From the NCBI GenBank assembly GCA_034521715.1, contig JAXHLY010000009.1, forward strand, positions 136,542 through 200,541: a DNA stretch of 64,000 nucleotides, given 5' to 3'. The translations under genes and the position numbers were made by a program. The stretch's first letter is position 1; the number at the start of each line of letters is the position of its first letter. The stretch comes from Methylohalomonas sp034521715 (lineage in GTDB: Bacteria; Pseudomonadota; Gammaproteobacteria; Methylohalomonadales; Methylohalomonadaceae). Below are positions 38,381-48,163 of the stretch, piece after piece. The notes below the pieces were generated by a model. It saw nothing but the letters and a program-made list of their open reading frames with translations, had not been told where the DNA came from and searched no databases.

Positions 38381-40381
38381 ATGCAACGCATGTATTACCT
38401 GGCAGGTTTACTGCTATTATTGCCGCCAGCTCTTATGGCACAGGATGATGATTCACATACCGAGCTGGATACATTAACCATTACTGCACGACCACCGGGA
38501 TCGCAAAGCCTGGAACATACTGCGCAACCGATCAGTATCCTCAGCGGCGAGGCGCTGGAACGCCAGCGGGCCAACGCACTGGGTGAAACCCTGAGCCGCC
38601 AGCCCGGTGTCACCGGCTCGGCCTTCGGCGCCGGTGCCAGCCGGCCGATATCCGCGGCCTGGCGGGGCCGCGCGTCCGGGTCCTGCAGGACGGTATCGGC
38701 ACGCTGGACGTCTCGACCATCAGCGCCGATCACCAGGCCACGGTCGAACCGTTCCAGGCCGAGCAGATCGAGATCATGCGCGGACCGGCAACCCTGTTGT
38801 ATGGCAGTGGCGCCTCCGGCGGCCTCGTCAACGTGGTGACTGGACGCATTCCGGAATACGTGCCGGAGTTCGAGGCCGAGCTGCTCGGTCAGTATGAAAC
38901 CGTCAATAACGGTCGCACTGCCGGGGTACGTGCCCGTGGCGGCATCGATCAATTCGCTTTCCATTTCGACGGCCTGGAGCGTGATGCCGGCAACTACGAG
39001 GCCGCCAGCGGCGAGATCGAAAACAGCTTCGTCGAAACCGGTAATTACAATTTCGGTACCTCCTGGGCCGGCAGCCGCGGTTTCATCGGCATTGCTTATG
39101 GCCGTTACGAGACCACCTACGGCATCCCGCCCGAGGAAGAGGACGACCATGGCGGCGGCCATAAGCATGAAGAAGTATTCATCGATCTCGAACAGGACCG
39201 CTTCGATATCGCCGGCCGGCTGGAACGGCCGTTCGCCGGTTTGCGCAGCATCGATATCCGCGGCGGTTACAATGATTACACGCATATCGAATTCGAGGGC
39301 CCGGGCGAACCCGGCACGCGCTTCGACAACCAAGCCTGGGAAGGCCGCGTAGTTTTCAATCACAATGCCATCGGGCCGTTGCTGGGCAGCGTCGGGATCC
39401 AGCTCACGGATCGCGATTTCAGCGCAATCGGTGAGGAGGCATTCGTGCCGCCTTCGAACGAGCGGGCGATCGGCGTGTTCGTGTTCGAGGATGCCGACTG
39501 GCATGACTGGCATTTCGAGGCCGGTGCGCGATTCGATCACCAGACCATCGAACCCGGGGGTGGTGGCGATCTGGAGCATGACACCTACAGTCTCTCCGCC
39601 GGCGCCCTGTGGAATTTCACCCCGGGATACGCGATCGGCCTGAACACCAGTCGCGCCCAGCGGGCACCGGCACTGGAAGAGTTGCTGGCCAACGGCCCGC
39701 ATCTCGCCACGGGTACATTCGAGATCGGCGACGCCGGCCTGGACGCGGAAACCGCCAACAACTTCGATTTCAGCCTGCGCAAGACCGACGGCCGTCTGAC
39801 CTGGCGCACCAATGTCTTTGTCAATTACATCGAGGACTTCATCTTCCTGCAGGAACAGGATCTCGATGGTGATGGTGCTGCCGACGAGGTCGACGACGAG
39901 GGCAATCCCGGCGGTGAGTTATTACTGGTCAACTATAGTCAGGCCAATGCCCTGTTCTGACGGCATCGAGGCCGAGGTCCTGTTCAATCTGTTCGACGAT
40001 GAACGCGGCTCGCTGGATGCACGCCTGTTCGGTGACTGGGTCCGCGGCCGCCTCGACGATGGCGCCGATCTGCCGCGCATCACGCCGGCACGGCTGGGGC
40101 TCGGACTCGACTATCACCGCGGACCGTTCCAGGGCGACATCCAGCTCAAACAGGTCTTCGGGCAGGACGATACCGCCAGGCTGGAAACCGATACCGACGG
40201 CTATACCCTGCTCGATGCCGGGATCAGCTACACCCTGGCCGGCACGCCGGCCGAAACGCGGCTGTTCCTGCGCGGGTCCAATCTGCTGGACGAGGATGCC
40301 CGCCGGCATACTTCGTTTATCAAGGACCGGGCACCGCTGGCCGGGCGTTCGGCACTGGCCGGCATCAATGTCAGTTTCTGA
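38381..40381 (+). CDS. TonB-dependent receptor, ZnuD-like (zinc), two frameshifts
   Basis: Outer-membrane receptor of about 667 residues after correction. Signal peptide MQRMYYLAGLLLLLPPALMA; plug domain ELDTLTITARPPGSQSLEHT through IMRGPATLLYGSGASGGLVN; barrel to the C-terminal SALAGINVSF. The histidine-rich loop EEEDDHGGGHKHEE is typical of ZnuD zinc receptors. Frameshifts: a lost base near 38648 (RP / DIRGLAGPRVRVLQDG) and an extra G near 39959 (NALF / YGIEAEVLFN). The ATG at 38381 has AGGA 8 bases before it. Function as zinc importer is inferred from the His loop and the small His/Cys protein upstream. Confidence 0.82.
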
Positions 40382-40462
40382 ATACCCACTGTCATTCACG
40401 CACATCTCGACTAGGGCCGATTCTGTACAAGTAAATCTGTTTGCCTATTTCTTAGAAAAGGC

Positions 40463-41515
40463 GGTCTCTAATTCCTAGCGCAACACGATGATAATAATGA
40501 AGCCATTATTCAGGAGTCGTGTTGCATGTCAAAAGGTTATCAACGCATGAGCCTGGCCGAACGCGAGGAACTCAGCATTCGTTATGCTCAGGGTTGGGGC
40601 GTTCGGGCCATTGCCCGCCAACTCGGACGCAGTCCCTCGACCATCAGCCGGGAACTGGCGCGCAATCGCACCGGCTTTTATTACCGCGCGGTCACGGCCC
40701 AGAACAAGGCGCACCGGCGCTGTTTTCGCAAACCCCGGCGACTGGCCGTGGACCGCCGCTTGCGTCACACTGTATTCCGTCTGTTGCGCCGGCAGTGGTC
40801 GCCGGAACAGATCAGCGGTTATCTGCGTGAGCGACGATCGTACAAGCCTCTGCCAGTGAGTGCCGAGACCATCTACAGTTATCTGTATGTATTGCCGCGT
40901 GGCGAGCTGCGCCGTGAGCTGTTGAGTCATTTGCGTCAGCATCGCAAAAACCGCCGGCCGCGCAGTCGCGGGGCCGACCGGCGCGGCCAGACGCCTAAGA
41001 TGATCAGCATCGAGGAGCGGCCGGCTGACGTGGCTGACCGGACGATCCCGGGGCATTGGGAAGGCGACATCATTCTGGGTCGTGGTCATCAGTCCGCGCT
41101 GGGCACGTTGGTTGAACGCACGACGCGTACCGTCCTGTTGGTGCGGCTGCCGGCGCGAGATGCCACCAGTGTTCGCCAGGCGTTTGCCCGCAAGCTCAAG
41201 CATGTGCCGAAACAGATGAAGCTGTCGCTGACCTATGACCGTGGCAAGGAGATGACTGAACATCGTCTATTCACCCGGGATACGCAGATGGCCGTTTACT
41301 TTGCCCATCCACAGAGTCCATGGGAACGCGGCACCAACGAAAACACCAACGGGCTTATTCGCCAGTACTTTCCCAAAGGGACCGATTTCAATGAAGTCAG
41401 TGCGTATCAAATCCGTAAAGCCCAGGACCGGCTCAATGGTAGACCGCGAAAAGTATTAAACTGGCAGACACCATTCGAAGCCTTTGATGAACTGTTGCGT
41501 TAGAATCTAGAGACC
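40463..41515 (+). mobile_element. IS30-family insertion sequence, intact copy
   Basis: It is bounded by imperfect inverted repeats: left GGTCTCTAATTCCTAGCGCA (40463) and right end reading GGTCTCTAGATTCTAACGCA on the minus strand (to 41515). About 1,053 bp with one transposase gene. It is inserted just after the ZnuD-like gene. A broken copy lies at 60585-61651 and a solo end at 22372. Confidence 0.85.
40526..41503 (+). CDS. IS30-family transposase
   Basis: 325 residues, intact. N-terminal helix-turn-helix (RAIARQLGRSPSTISRELAR) and a DDE integrase core: PGHWEGDIILG with the first Asp, SLTYDRGKEMTEH with the second Asp, and NENTNGLIRQYFPKGTDF with the catalytic Glu. ATG at 40526 (MSKGYQRMSLAEREELSIRY). 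It should be able to mobilise this copy and possibly its relatives in trans. Confidence 0.92.
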   Translation: MSKGYQRMSLAEREELSIRYAQGWGVRAIARQLGRSPSTISRELARNRTGFYYRAVTAQNKAHRRCFRKPRRLAVDRRLRHTVFRLLRRQWSPEQISGYLRERRSYKPLPVSAETIYSYLYVLPRGELRRELLSHLRQHRKNRRPRSRGADRRGQTPKMISIEERPADVADRTIPGHWEGDIILGRGHQSALGTLVERTTRTVLLVRLPARDATSVRQAFARKLKHVPKQMKLSLTYDRGKEMTEHRLFTRDTQMAVYFAHPQSPWERGTNENTNGLIRQYFPKGTDFNEVSAYQIRKAQDRLNGRPRKVLNWQTPFEAFDELLR

Positions 41516-41578
41516 AACATACTATAAATGTTATGGCGGCACCTTTGGATAATGAAAAAATTCAGAAACGAATTGAAT

Positions 41579-41682
41579 CGCGGATTCGCCTAATAAGTGC
41601 AATTTCTTAAGGTAAAGAGCCAGCTGCTATAGTTCGGCTTTTTCCCGACCAAGAGAAATTGCACTTATTAGGCGAATCCGCG
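41579..41682. repeat. MITE-like element with 29-bp terminal inverted repeats
   Basis: Arms 41579-41607 and 41654-41682 are perfectly complementary (inner part AATAAGTGCAATTTCT) around a 46-bp centre with no gene. The arm resembles the ends of the IS30-type element at 54134-55194, which carry AAGTGCAA(C/T) and GAATCCGCGG. It may be a non-autonomous derivative. Confidence 0.6.
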
Positions 41683-41715
41683 CGGAAGTAACCCACATCA
41701 TCTGGAGGAAACAGC

Positions 41716-42093
41716 ATGAAAGAAGTAAATGAAACCACGCTGCCGATCGTAAAAATGGCAAAGGAAAACGACGAATTTCGTCAGGTCCTATGGACGGGAG
41801 ACAACACTCAGCTGGTACTGATGGCAATCCCCGCCGGCGGTGAAATTGGCGGTGAAGTTCACGAGGGCCACGATCAACTCCTCTATTTTGTGCAGGGGAA
41901 TGGCGAAGCCAAAATTGGCGACACCGCCGTGCCTGTGCAGTCAGGCGATGTCAGTATCGTGCCATCCGGTACTTTCCACAACTTTCGTAATACCGGAAGC
42001 GCGATGCTTAAACTCTACACTACCTACTGTCCGCCAGAGCATGCTCCCGGCACCGAGCACGAGACAAAGAAACAGGCGGACGCTGACGAATAA
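41716..42093 (+). CDS. Cupin-domain protein
   Basis: 125 residues forming a single cupin barrel. Motif 1 is GGEIGGEVHEGHDQLLYFVQG with metal-type His and Glu/Gln; motif 2 is PSGTFHNFRNTG. GGAGG lies about 8 bases before the ATG. First of a same-strand run with the ZIP transporter, rhodanese and TauE/SafE genes. The substrate is unknown; close relatives are annotated as general cupins or mannose-6-phosphate isomerase-like proteins. Confidence 0.82.
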   Translation: MKEVNETTLPIVKMAKENDEFRQVLWTGDNTQLVLMAIPAGGEIGGEVHEGHDQLLYFVQGNGEAKIGDTAVPVQSGDVSIVPSGTFHNFRNTGSAMLKLYTTYCPPEHAPGTEHETKKQADADE

Positions 42094-42184
42094 AGAAGCG
42101 CGGGGTGGCAAGCCCCGCCATGTTTTATTCTGCTCTTGCTCCGTTGCTCTGCCTTGATGAATGTGATCTACCCAAGGATTATTG

Positions 42185-42928
42185 ATGACTGTTGAAATAA
42201 CGCTTTTGACAGTGTTTATTGCGGCGCTCATTACCGCCCTGGCCACGGGCATCGGTGCATTGCCACTGTCGTTTAATAAAAACATTGATAAAAAATGGCT
42301 CAGTATTGGTGCGGCTACAGCTGCGGGTCTGATGCTTGCTGCAAGTCATAGCCTCATACGGGAAGGCGTCGCAAAACAGCAGTGGCTAGCACTCGCTGGC
42401 ATGGCTTCGGGGCTGGTTCTGGTCTATCTTGCCTATCGATGGATTGAGAAGCAGGGTGCACCTGATGTCAGCGAGTTAAACGGTGCTAATGCGAAAAAAG
42501 CGTTGTTGCTTGTCGGGGTCATGACGGCCCACTCATTTGCAGAAGGCATCGGTGTCGGCGTCTCTTATGGAGGGGGCCAGGATCTTGGCATATTTATTAC
42601 AGTAGCTATAGCCGTGCACAATATTCCGGAGGGATTGGCCATTGCGCTGGTACTCGTGCCCCGCGGTATGTCTGTCTTTAAGGCCGCCGGCTGGAGTATT
42701 TTCAGCAGCCTACCCCAGCCACTCATGGCCGTACCAGCTTATATGTTTGTCAGTACCTTTAAACCCATTCTGCCCTTCGGGCTAGGGTTAGCCGCCGGGG
42801 CGATGATTTGGATGGTTTTCGCAGAATTGATGCCTGACGCCAACAAAAAGCTGCAACCAGCAACGGTTGGTGTCTTCGTAGTTCTCGCGTTTTTGGCTAT
42901 GACGGTTTTCCAGCTTGCCATCTATTGA
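42185..42928 (+). CDS. ZIP-family metal transporter
   Basis: 247 residues with about eight membrane segments. The ZIP signature lies in helices IV and V: VMTAHSFAEGIGVGVSYGG and IAVHNIPEGLAIALVLVP, whose His and Glu residues bind the transported metal. It likely moves zinc, iron or another divalent metal into the cytoplasm. The cytoplasmic loop has few histidines. ATG at 42185 is chosen over a TTG one codon earlier. Confidence 0.9.
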   Translation: MTVEITLLTVFIAALITALATGIGALPLSFNKNIDKKWLSIGAATAAGLMLAASHSLIREGVAKQQWLALAGMASGLVLVYLAYRWIEKQGAPDVSELNGANAKKALLLVGVMTAHSFAEGIGVGVSYGGGQDLGIFITVAIAVHNIPEGLAIALVLVPRGMSVFKAAGWSIFSSLPQPLMAVPAYMFVSTFKPILPFGLGLAAGAMIWMVFAELMPDANKKLQPATVGVFVVLAFLAMTVFQLAIY

Positions 42929-43014
42929 AAATCACTCCTCGGGAGATTGCTTAATTCGCCTTTTGTACGAGATATCAGCTTCAAAACTATTGCCATAGCA
43001 AGGTTGGATAAATC

Positions 43015-43410
43015 ATGCAGAACATACAATTTGCCGATTACTTGCGCCGTTTCGATTATCAGGAGCGGGTTGATATGAAAATTCAGATTCCCGAACTACT
43101 GGATCTGTATGCCGATAGCAAAGCACTGGTCGTCGACATTCGATTTTCTGAGGAATACGCTGCGTGGCGCATTGGTTTCGGCCAGCATATTCCATTAAAC
43201 GAGCTGCCCGATCGCCTTAGTGAACTTGACCAGGATAAGACCATTGTCACGATGTGTCCGCATTATGACCGTGCCGAGATCGCCCGACTGTATCTCACTC
43301 TGCAGGGTTTCAAGGCCCGCTATCTCACAGATGGCATGCTCGGTATCGCCGACGCGCTGCGCGGTGACAAGGCTCGCGACTACATGCAACGCATTGGAGC
43401 AGATCAATGA
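43015..43410 (+). CDS. Rhodanese-like domain protein
   Basis: 131 residues with one rhodanese domain: ALVVDIRFSEEYAAWRIGFG, HIPLNELPDRL, and the active-site loop TMCPHYDRAEIARLYL with Cys followed by a basic-residue-containing turn. It probably carries sulfane sulfur. The stop codon overlaps the ATG of a 34-codon frame, and TauE/SafE follows, suggesting a sulfur-related set. Confidence 0.85.
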   Translation: MQNIQFADYLRRFDYQERVDMKIQIPELLDLYADSKALVVDIRFSEEYAAWRIGFGQHIPLNELPDRLSELDQDKTIVTMCPHYDRAEIARLYLTLQGFKARYLTDGMLGIADALRGDKARDYMQRIGADQ

Positions 43411-43511
43411 TGCGCGCGTTTGGTGCGTTTGCCCGCAACGTCACCCAGGCCACCGCAGGCGAGCCGCGGATTGACAACATGGGCTCACCGTTGGTGCGAA
43501 CAATAGACTGA
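43407..43511 (+). CDS. Tiny ORF translationally coupled to the rhodanese gene
   Basis: 34 codons (MMRAFGAFARNVTQATAGEP...) whose ATG overlaps the rhodanese TGA as ATGA. It ends 8 bases before the TauE/SafE start. No family recognised. It may be a small protein, a relay for coupled translation, or a truncated gene. Confidence 0.35.
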   Translation: MMRAFGAFARNVTQATAGEPRIDNMGSPLVRTID

Positions 43512-43519
43512 ATATTTTC

Positions 43520-44266
43520 ATGACCACGTTGCTGCTTCAAGACGGTCTGTACTTCCTGATCACCTTCGTCCTTGCAACCCTGTTCGCCATGGGTGGTGTC
43601 GGGTCTGCCATCGCCCTGGTGCCGACATTCTCGCTGCTTGGCATGCCGCTCAATCTCGCTAAAGCGATCGGTCTGTTCATCAATTCCGCCTCCACGATTA
43701 CCGCCTCGGTGATGAACTTTCGACGCGGCGTGCTCGAGGTGCGTTTCACGTTACCGCTGGTGATCGCCGTCGTCATTGCCACACCCACAGGTGCATGGCT
43801 GAGCCGTTACGTGCCGGAAGAAATCGTGCAGTGGTCGCTGGCCGTTTTTCTGATGGTGAGTGCGGGACTGTTGATCTTTACTCAGCGCGAGGCCAGGGTT
43901 GCCTACGACAGGATTTGGATCATGCTGGTGCTTGGGGCGGCGGTGGGGTTGGTTTCGGGGCTGATTGGTGTTGGCGGTGGAACGCCCATCCTCGCCGCAC
44001 TGACCTTGCTCGGGTTTGATGCGAAGAAGGTCGCCTACGCCGTGAGTTTCGTGATTCCCTTCTCCACGCTGGGCGGCTTTTTTACCTACCTGAGCTTCGT
44101 GGAAATGGACTGGTCGCTGCTCGTCGTGGTCAGCATCGCAGCCATTATGGGCGGCTTTTTAGGCGGGCGGATCATGCACTTTCGCCTGAGCGCCGCCCAG
44201 GTGAAAAAACTCATTGCTGTGCTGCTATTGCTTCTGGCGGCAAAGATGATCTGGGAGTTGATATGA
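43520..44266 (+). CDS. Sulfite exporter TauE/SafE family membrane protein
   Basis: 248 residues, about eight membrane segments in two repeated halves, with the GVGSAIALVPTFSLLGMPLN and GLIGVGGGTPILAALTLLG motifs of the TauE/SafE family. Members export sulfite, sulfoacetate or related anions. It follows a rhodanese gene, so removal of sulfur oxyanions is plausible. The substrate is not deducible. Confidence 0.88.
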   Translation: MTTLLLQDGLYFLITFVLATLFAMGGVGSAIALVPTFSLLGMPLNLAKAIGLFINSASTITASVMNFRRGVLEVRFTLPLVIAVVIATPTGAWLSRYVPEEIVQWSLAVFLMVSAGLLIFTQREARVAYDRIWIMLVLGAAVGLVSGLIGVGGGTPILAALTLLGFDAKKVAYAVSFVIPFSTLGGFFTYLSFVEMDWSLLVVVSIAAIMGGFLGGRIMHFRLSAAQVKKLIAVLLLLLAAKMIWELI

Positions 44267-44719
44267 CGCATGGTGAGTTGCCCTCTCGGATAGAGATTTA
44301 TGAATGTAATGATGGGACATGAAAGTATGGGCGGCGTGCATCTGCTGTGGCTGCCGGCGCGGGAACTGCCTCACGATCATCTTTCCCTGCCCATAAGCAA
44401 TAGTACGCCGCCAATCGCACTGGATGGATACAGATTGGACGCTGCAAGAGCCAGTGTCGGTACGTCAGCATATACAGCATAGTGCCTGGCATTTTGTTAA
44501 TTTCTACTCGACAGCTGGCAAGAAAAACTAACTGCGTGCGAAATCGCACGTAATGAGGATGGTTATATGCTAAATTTATAAAAGGGTAAGGATCACTAGT
44601 GTCCGGTTAAGAATCGAATAAATTCAATTGGTTATAAAACATGTCATCCTCCAAAGTGTACTTGTCATCAAAAAAGTCCCTGTTTAAAGGCTTGGATTCT
44701 ACCAATAAGTGCAATTGAG
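44267..44719. other. Intergenic region with no clear gene
   Basis: Short frames on both strands (44298-44549) show no family resemblance. AATAAGTGCAATTGAGTTA near 44703-44721 resembles the IS30-type ends seen at 41.6 and 54.1 kb and adjoins a transposase fragment. Confidence 0.4.
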
Positions 44720-44872
44720 TTATGCAGTCAACAGTTCAGTTGATTGCCCCAGTAATATTTCATTCGGTGTGCGATGGCCACGGGTTTTGCGTGGCCGATT
44801 GTTCAGGCGGTTCATGACATGATCAATCTCGGCCTGTGTGACCTGATTGAAATCAGTCCCTTTCGGAAGGGC
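44720..44872 (-). pseudogene. IS30-family transposase C-terminal fragment
   Basis: The minus strand reads LPKGTDFNQVTQAEIDHVMN, then RLNNRPRKTRGHRTPNEILL, ending at 44720. This is the last 50 residues of an IS30 transposase, from a different subfamily than the intact copy. It is cut at the KGTDF motif. Confidence 0.75.
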
Positions 44873-44968
44873 GAGTCCTATGCCGAAAGAAACCATTACG
44901 ATCAATTTTCGTTGGCCCGTAAGAGTAATGGGCTTAGAAAACCTGTTAAAGGTTTAAAAAAACATCTA

Positions 44969-46438
44969 CTAAGTGTTCAAATATTCTACTAAGCGCACCA
45001 TAGCCAAAGTATCATGCGAACAATACCGTCGCAGTGCCGATTCGATTCTTTCGCGTTGTTCCTTTTCCAGCTCACCTGATATCAGCTGCAGATAAGCGCC
45101 CTGGGCCGCATTACCATGGCTCACGTCACCGAGGGTCTCATAGGCCAATTCAGGTGCAATAGTGGGCAAGACCGCCTTAATCGACCAGGATCCTCGCATG
45201 GCCGGGTGGTAATAATTGGCCCGCACCAGTGGCAGTAGGTCATAGAGCCGTTCGATCAGCGCTTCGAGTGGCCCGGCCCACTCGGGACAATATTTAATCA
45301 GCTGATTGAGCATCTGCTTTTCATAACTACTATAGACAAATATCGGGCCGACTGTGCCCGCCGATGCCATAAGGTCCTCAGCTAGGGCCCGAAATGGCGG
45401 CTCCCCGCTCGTATCCAGAAATTCATGATGGTCCAGACGGCTATCCGCATGCTCGATATGCAGGGAATACTGAATAGGGACGGCCTCATAAGGGCGCATC
45501 CCCAACCAGATAGGAATGGGCACGCCCAGGGACTCAAAATCGAGGTAATAGCGCGGATACGGTAAGGCCTCCAGCTCAGCCTTGGCATCGGGCAGCAACT
45601 CAGGCGCACCATTCAGGGTGACGCGATGAACCCGCTGATGATTGGTATTCGTGAGGCGTTCGGCCGGCACCTCGCGCAAATCGAGATAGCCCTCCGCCTG
45701 CAGCTCACTTGCGACTCGCCCACCAGCAGGCAGAATCGTGACAGGATATTCGGGCTGCCCACTGGCATCGGCACAGTAATGCATGAAGGGACAATCATAG
45801 GGCTGCTTACAATGCGACCCCATCGCAATGTCCGGCTCAGTATCCGCCAGTACCGCCCGGAACTGTTGGATGTAATCGGGTACATGGGGTAAGTACGCTC
45901 TGGCTTCCGTTGTCACGTCCTCATAGGCCAACAGTCCCTCATAATTGCCAGGTTCCGTGTACACAAAGGTATTATCGACATGGGCCAGTTCGACACGGGT
46001 CACCGGGAGACCCGCTTGCTCCAGCACATAGGTCTGAACAGCTACATCCGGAAGGTGTTCGGGTTTGACACTGGTGCTGGCTTTCACTTCGATGAGTCGA
46101 TACCCGGTTGCCTCCGGGACCAGAATGTCGACCCGGACCAGCACGCCCTCATAGTCAACAGTCGCCTCGAATAGCGGCCGCTGCTCGCCTGCCTCCAAAT
46201 ACTGGCGTGTCAAATCAAGGGCTTTGCGCAGGTCTTCTCCCTCAATCAAAATACCTTCAGGCCAGAGCGAACGGGCACATTCACCGACCATATGGCCGAA
46301 TTGAAAGACCAGCTCGGCATCATCCGTCTCCGCCAATTCGCGTTTATAGGTTTCCAGGAACAGTCGTTTGGTGCACTGCAATCCAGACAGTATGCGGGAT
46401 TTCGATAAGCCTGCGCGGCGAGACTCAGCTGAGGCCAT
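44969..46438 (-). CDS. DUF2779 protein: Cas4-like nuclease fused to a DEDD-like exonuclease
   Basis: 489 residues. The N-terminal half is a PD-(D/E)XK nuclease: C22, then RVDILVPEA (D104) and RLIEVKAS (E117, K119), then CKQPYDCPFMHYC with C210, C216 and C222 in the pattern of a Cas4/AddB Fe-S cluster. The C-terminal half, from about residue 295, has PRYYLDFESLGVPIP (D300, E302) and a terminal CSHDTLAMVRLVEYL, typical of the DUF2779 RNase-H-like part. The ATG overlaps the region of the helicase gene's TAA, so the two are coupled. Last gene of a three-gene operon of nucleic-acid enzymes. Function unproven; DNA processing in defence or repair is likely. Confidence 0.8.
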   Translation of the reverse strand: MASAESRRAGLSKSRILSGLQCTKRLFLETYKRELAETDDAELVFQFGHMVGECARSLWPEGILIEGEDLRKALDLTRQYLEAGEQRPLFEATVDYEGVLVRVDILVPEATGYRLIEVKASTSVKPEHLPDVAVQTYVLEQAGLPVTRVELAHVDNTFVYTEPGNYEGLLAYEDVTTEARAYLPHVPDYIQQFRAVLADTEPDIAMGSHCKQPYDCPFMHYCADASGQPEYPVTILPAGGRVASELQAEGYLDLREVPAERLTNTNHQRVHRVTLNGAPELLPDAKAELEALPYPRYYLDFESLGVPIPIWLGMRPYEAVPIQYSLHIEHADSRLDHHEFLDTSGEPPFRALAEDLMASAGTVGPIFVYSSYEKQMLNQLIKYCPEWAGPLEALIERLYDLLPLVRANYYHPAMRGSWSIKAVLPTIAPELAYETLGDVSHGNAAQGAYLQLISGELEKEQRERIESALRRYCSHDTLAMVRLVEYLNT

Positions 46439-46439
46439 G

Positions 46440-48125
46440 TTAATCCGCCGCCTTTCGAATTACGGCTAATCGATGCTTGGCCCGCGAACAAGCGACATAG
46501 TAATCAGGGCGTTTGAAATAAGGTTTTGTATCGGGTTCAGCAGCATCAATCAAAATAACGGCATCTGCTTCCAGGCCTTTGAAGGACCGAATCGTCGAGA
46601 ACAAAATACCTTTGTTCTTCTGCCAAGCGCCTACGTCATTGATGATAGGGAACTTGGCTATGTTATCAACACCGTCCAGGGACGATTTTGGTTTTGTAAG
46701 TGGCGACAAAATTGCGATCTGCTGATATTGAAGCTGCCCCTGCCCGACCCACTCCTTAAGAATCTCTCCGCAAACTTGAATCTGTTCCCGATTCGTCTGG
46801 GCAGTGCGAAATATTGTTTCTGTGCCTTCCGGTGCCAACTCATGGGTCTCTATCAGTTTCTCAATAATCTCGCCGCAGGTTTGTGCAATTCGTCTCGTAT
46901 TGCGACAATTGCGCTCCAGCACATACGGTTCGCCATCGATATCCGGTAAGTTCCACTCTCGATCGACAAATAAGTTCTGGGCGGGGTCAAAAAATACATA
47001 AAGTGGACCCGCTTGCGCCTTGGTATTCAGTGCTTCCAATGGCACCCACCAATCCGGATGAAAATCCTGTCCCTCGTCGACCACGATGGCATCGAAACGT
47101 CTCTGGATAATATCCAGGGCATCCATAAGCCTATTAGGGGCAATTTCTCGCCAGAAGGTAGCCGGGTCATGATTATCCGGATCGAAGGGGATCCCCGCCT
47201 CCTGGCACCATTCATCGCACAAGCCATGGAAATGACGTACCGTGATCTGCTCACTGTAATCTGCAGGTAGTGTGTCCTGCAGCCAGTGTGCTAAGCCTTT
47301 GTTAAAGCAAGTGAATAATACCGACAAGCCTCTATCGGCAAATCGTTGTGCCTGGGCTTGTGCCAGCATCGTTTTACCCGACCCTGCGACACCCTGTATC
47401 GCAGCCCGCGGTCGCTGGTCGATGAAAGTCAACATATAGGCCTGCTGATCCGTCAGCCGAACCAACTTTTCCTCTTCCTCATCGACCTGTCGACAGAGAA
47501 CCGGCATGAGTTGGAAGGCGGGTGAGATGGCCTTTTGAATGGTTGCCTTATCCGCTTGTTGTAGCCGATAGGGTTCTGCCGCTCGCGACCAGCTCCGTAG
47601 GGCGTCTCGGATTCTACGATCGAGGTGGGGTAAGTCGTTCGCCGAAAAAGAATTATCGGCTCAGCCCCCGGAGGGGCAGGGCCAGTATAGTTACAGTCCG
47701 GGAACACAGCCGCATAGCCGTAGGCAAATGGTGGATCCTGCTTGCCTGGATAGCCACTCTGTTTAATTTGATCAATAAGATAATGGGTATTGCGCCGCGC
47801 TTGCTCTAGGGGATCCTGAATAGGCCGGATATCATCTTTGCTGACGATTCGATACCATCCCCGGTTCTCGGCTTCATATTGGATTTGTCCACCCTTGACC
47901 TCGAGTACAAGTACGCCGTGTGAGGGCAGTAACCACAACGAAATCGACCTCACCTTCCTTGAGGGTGGTCTTCCGATTCCGATCATGTCGATCGGCCTTG
48001 AGCCATGGATAGCTATGATAAACCACACAATCCTGGGGTAATTGATCCCGCAACGCGCGGGCCACATCTCGTTCAGGTTTATTAGCTATCTCATCAATTT
48101 CAATATTTGGAACAAATCGTACCAT
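46440..48125 (-). CDS. NERD-domain UvrD-like helicase, frameshifted
   Basis: About 560 residues after correction. N-terminal NERD nuclease-related domain: KEGEVDFVVV and HGVLVLEVKGGQIQYE (D...E-x-K). The SF1 helicase domain has GVAGSGKT (Walker A), AIVVDEGQDFHPDWW (motif II), VLERNCRNTRRIA and SFKGLEADAVILID (motif V-like). The helicase part (to 47507) is in one frame; the NERD part is split around 47640 and 47930. The ATG at 48125 (MVRFVPNIEIDEIANKPERD) lies 38 bases after the PD-ExK gene. Members act on DNA ends or plasmids; some are in anti-phage loci. Confidence 0.8.
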
Positions 48126-48163
48126 AGCACTATAGATCCGTTTAGAGAATCTATCAGATTCTC

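Noticed and set aside
38395..39702. 435-codon minus-strand frame
   Set aside because: Shadow of the TonB receptor; the plus strand shows plug and barrel motifs.
40529..41263. 244-codon minus-strand frame
   Set aside because: Antisense of the IS30 transposase.
44298..44549. 83-codon minus-strand frame
   Set aside because: No family resemblance and no ribosome binding site; overlaps another equally unsupported plus-strand frame.
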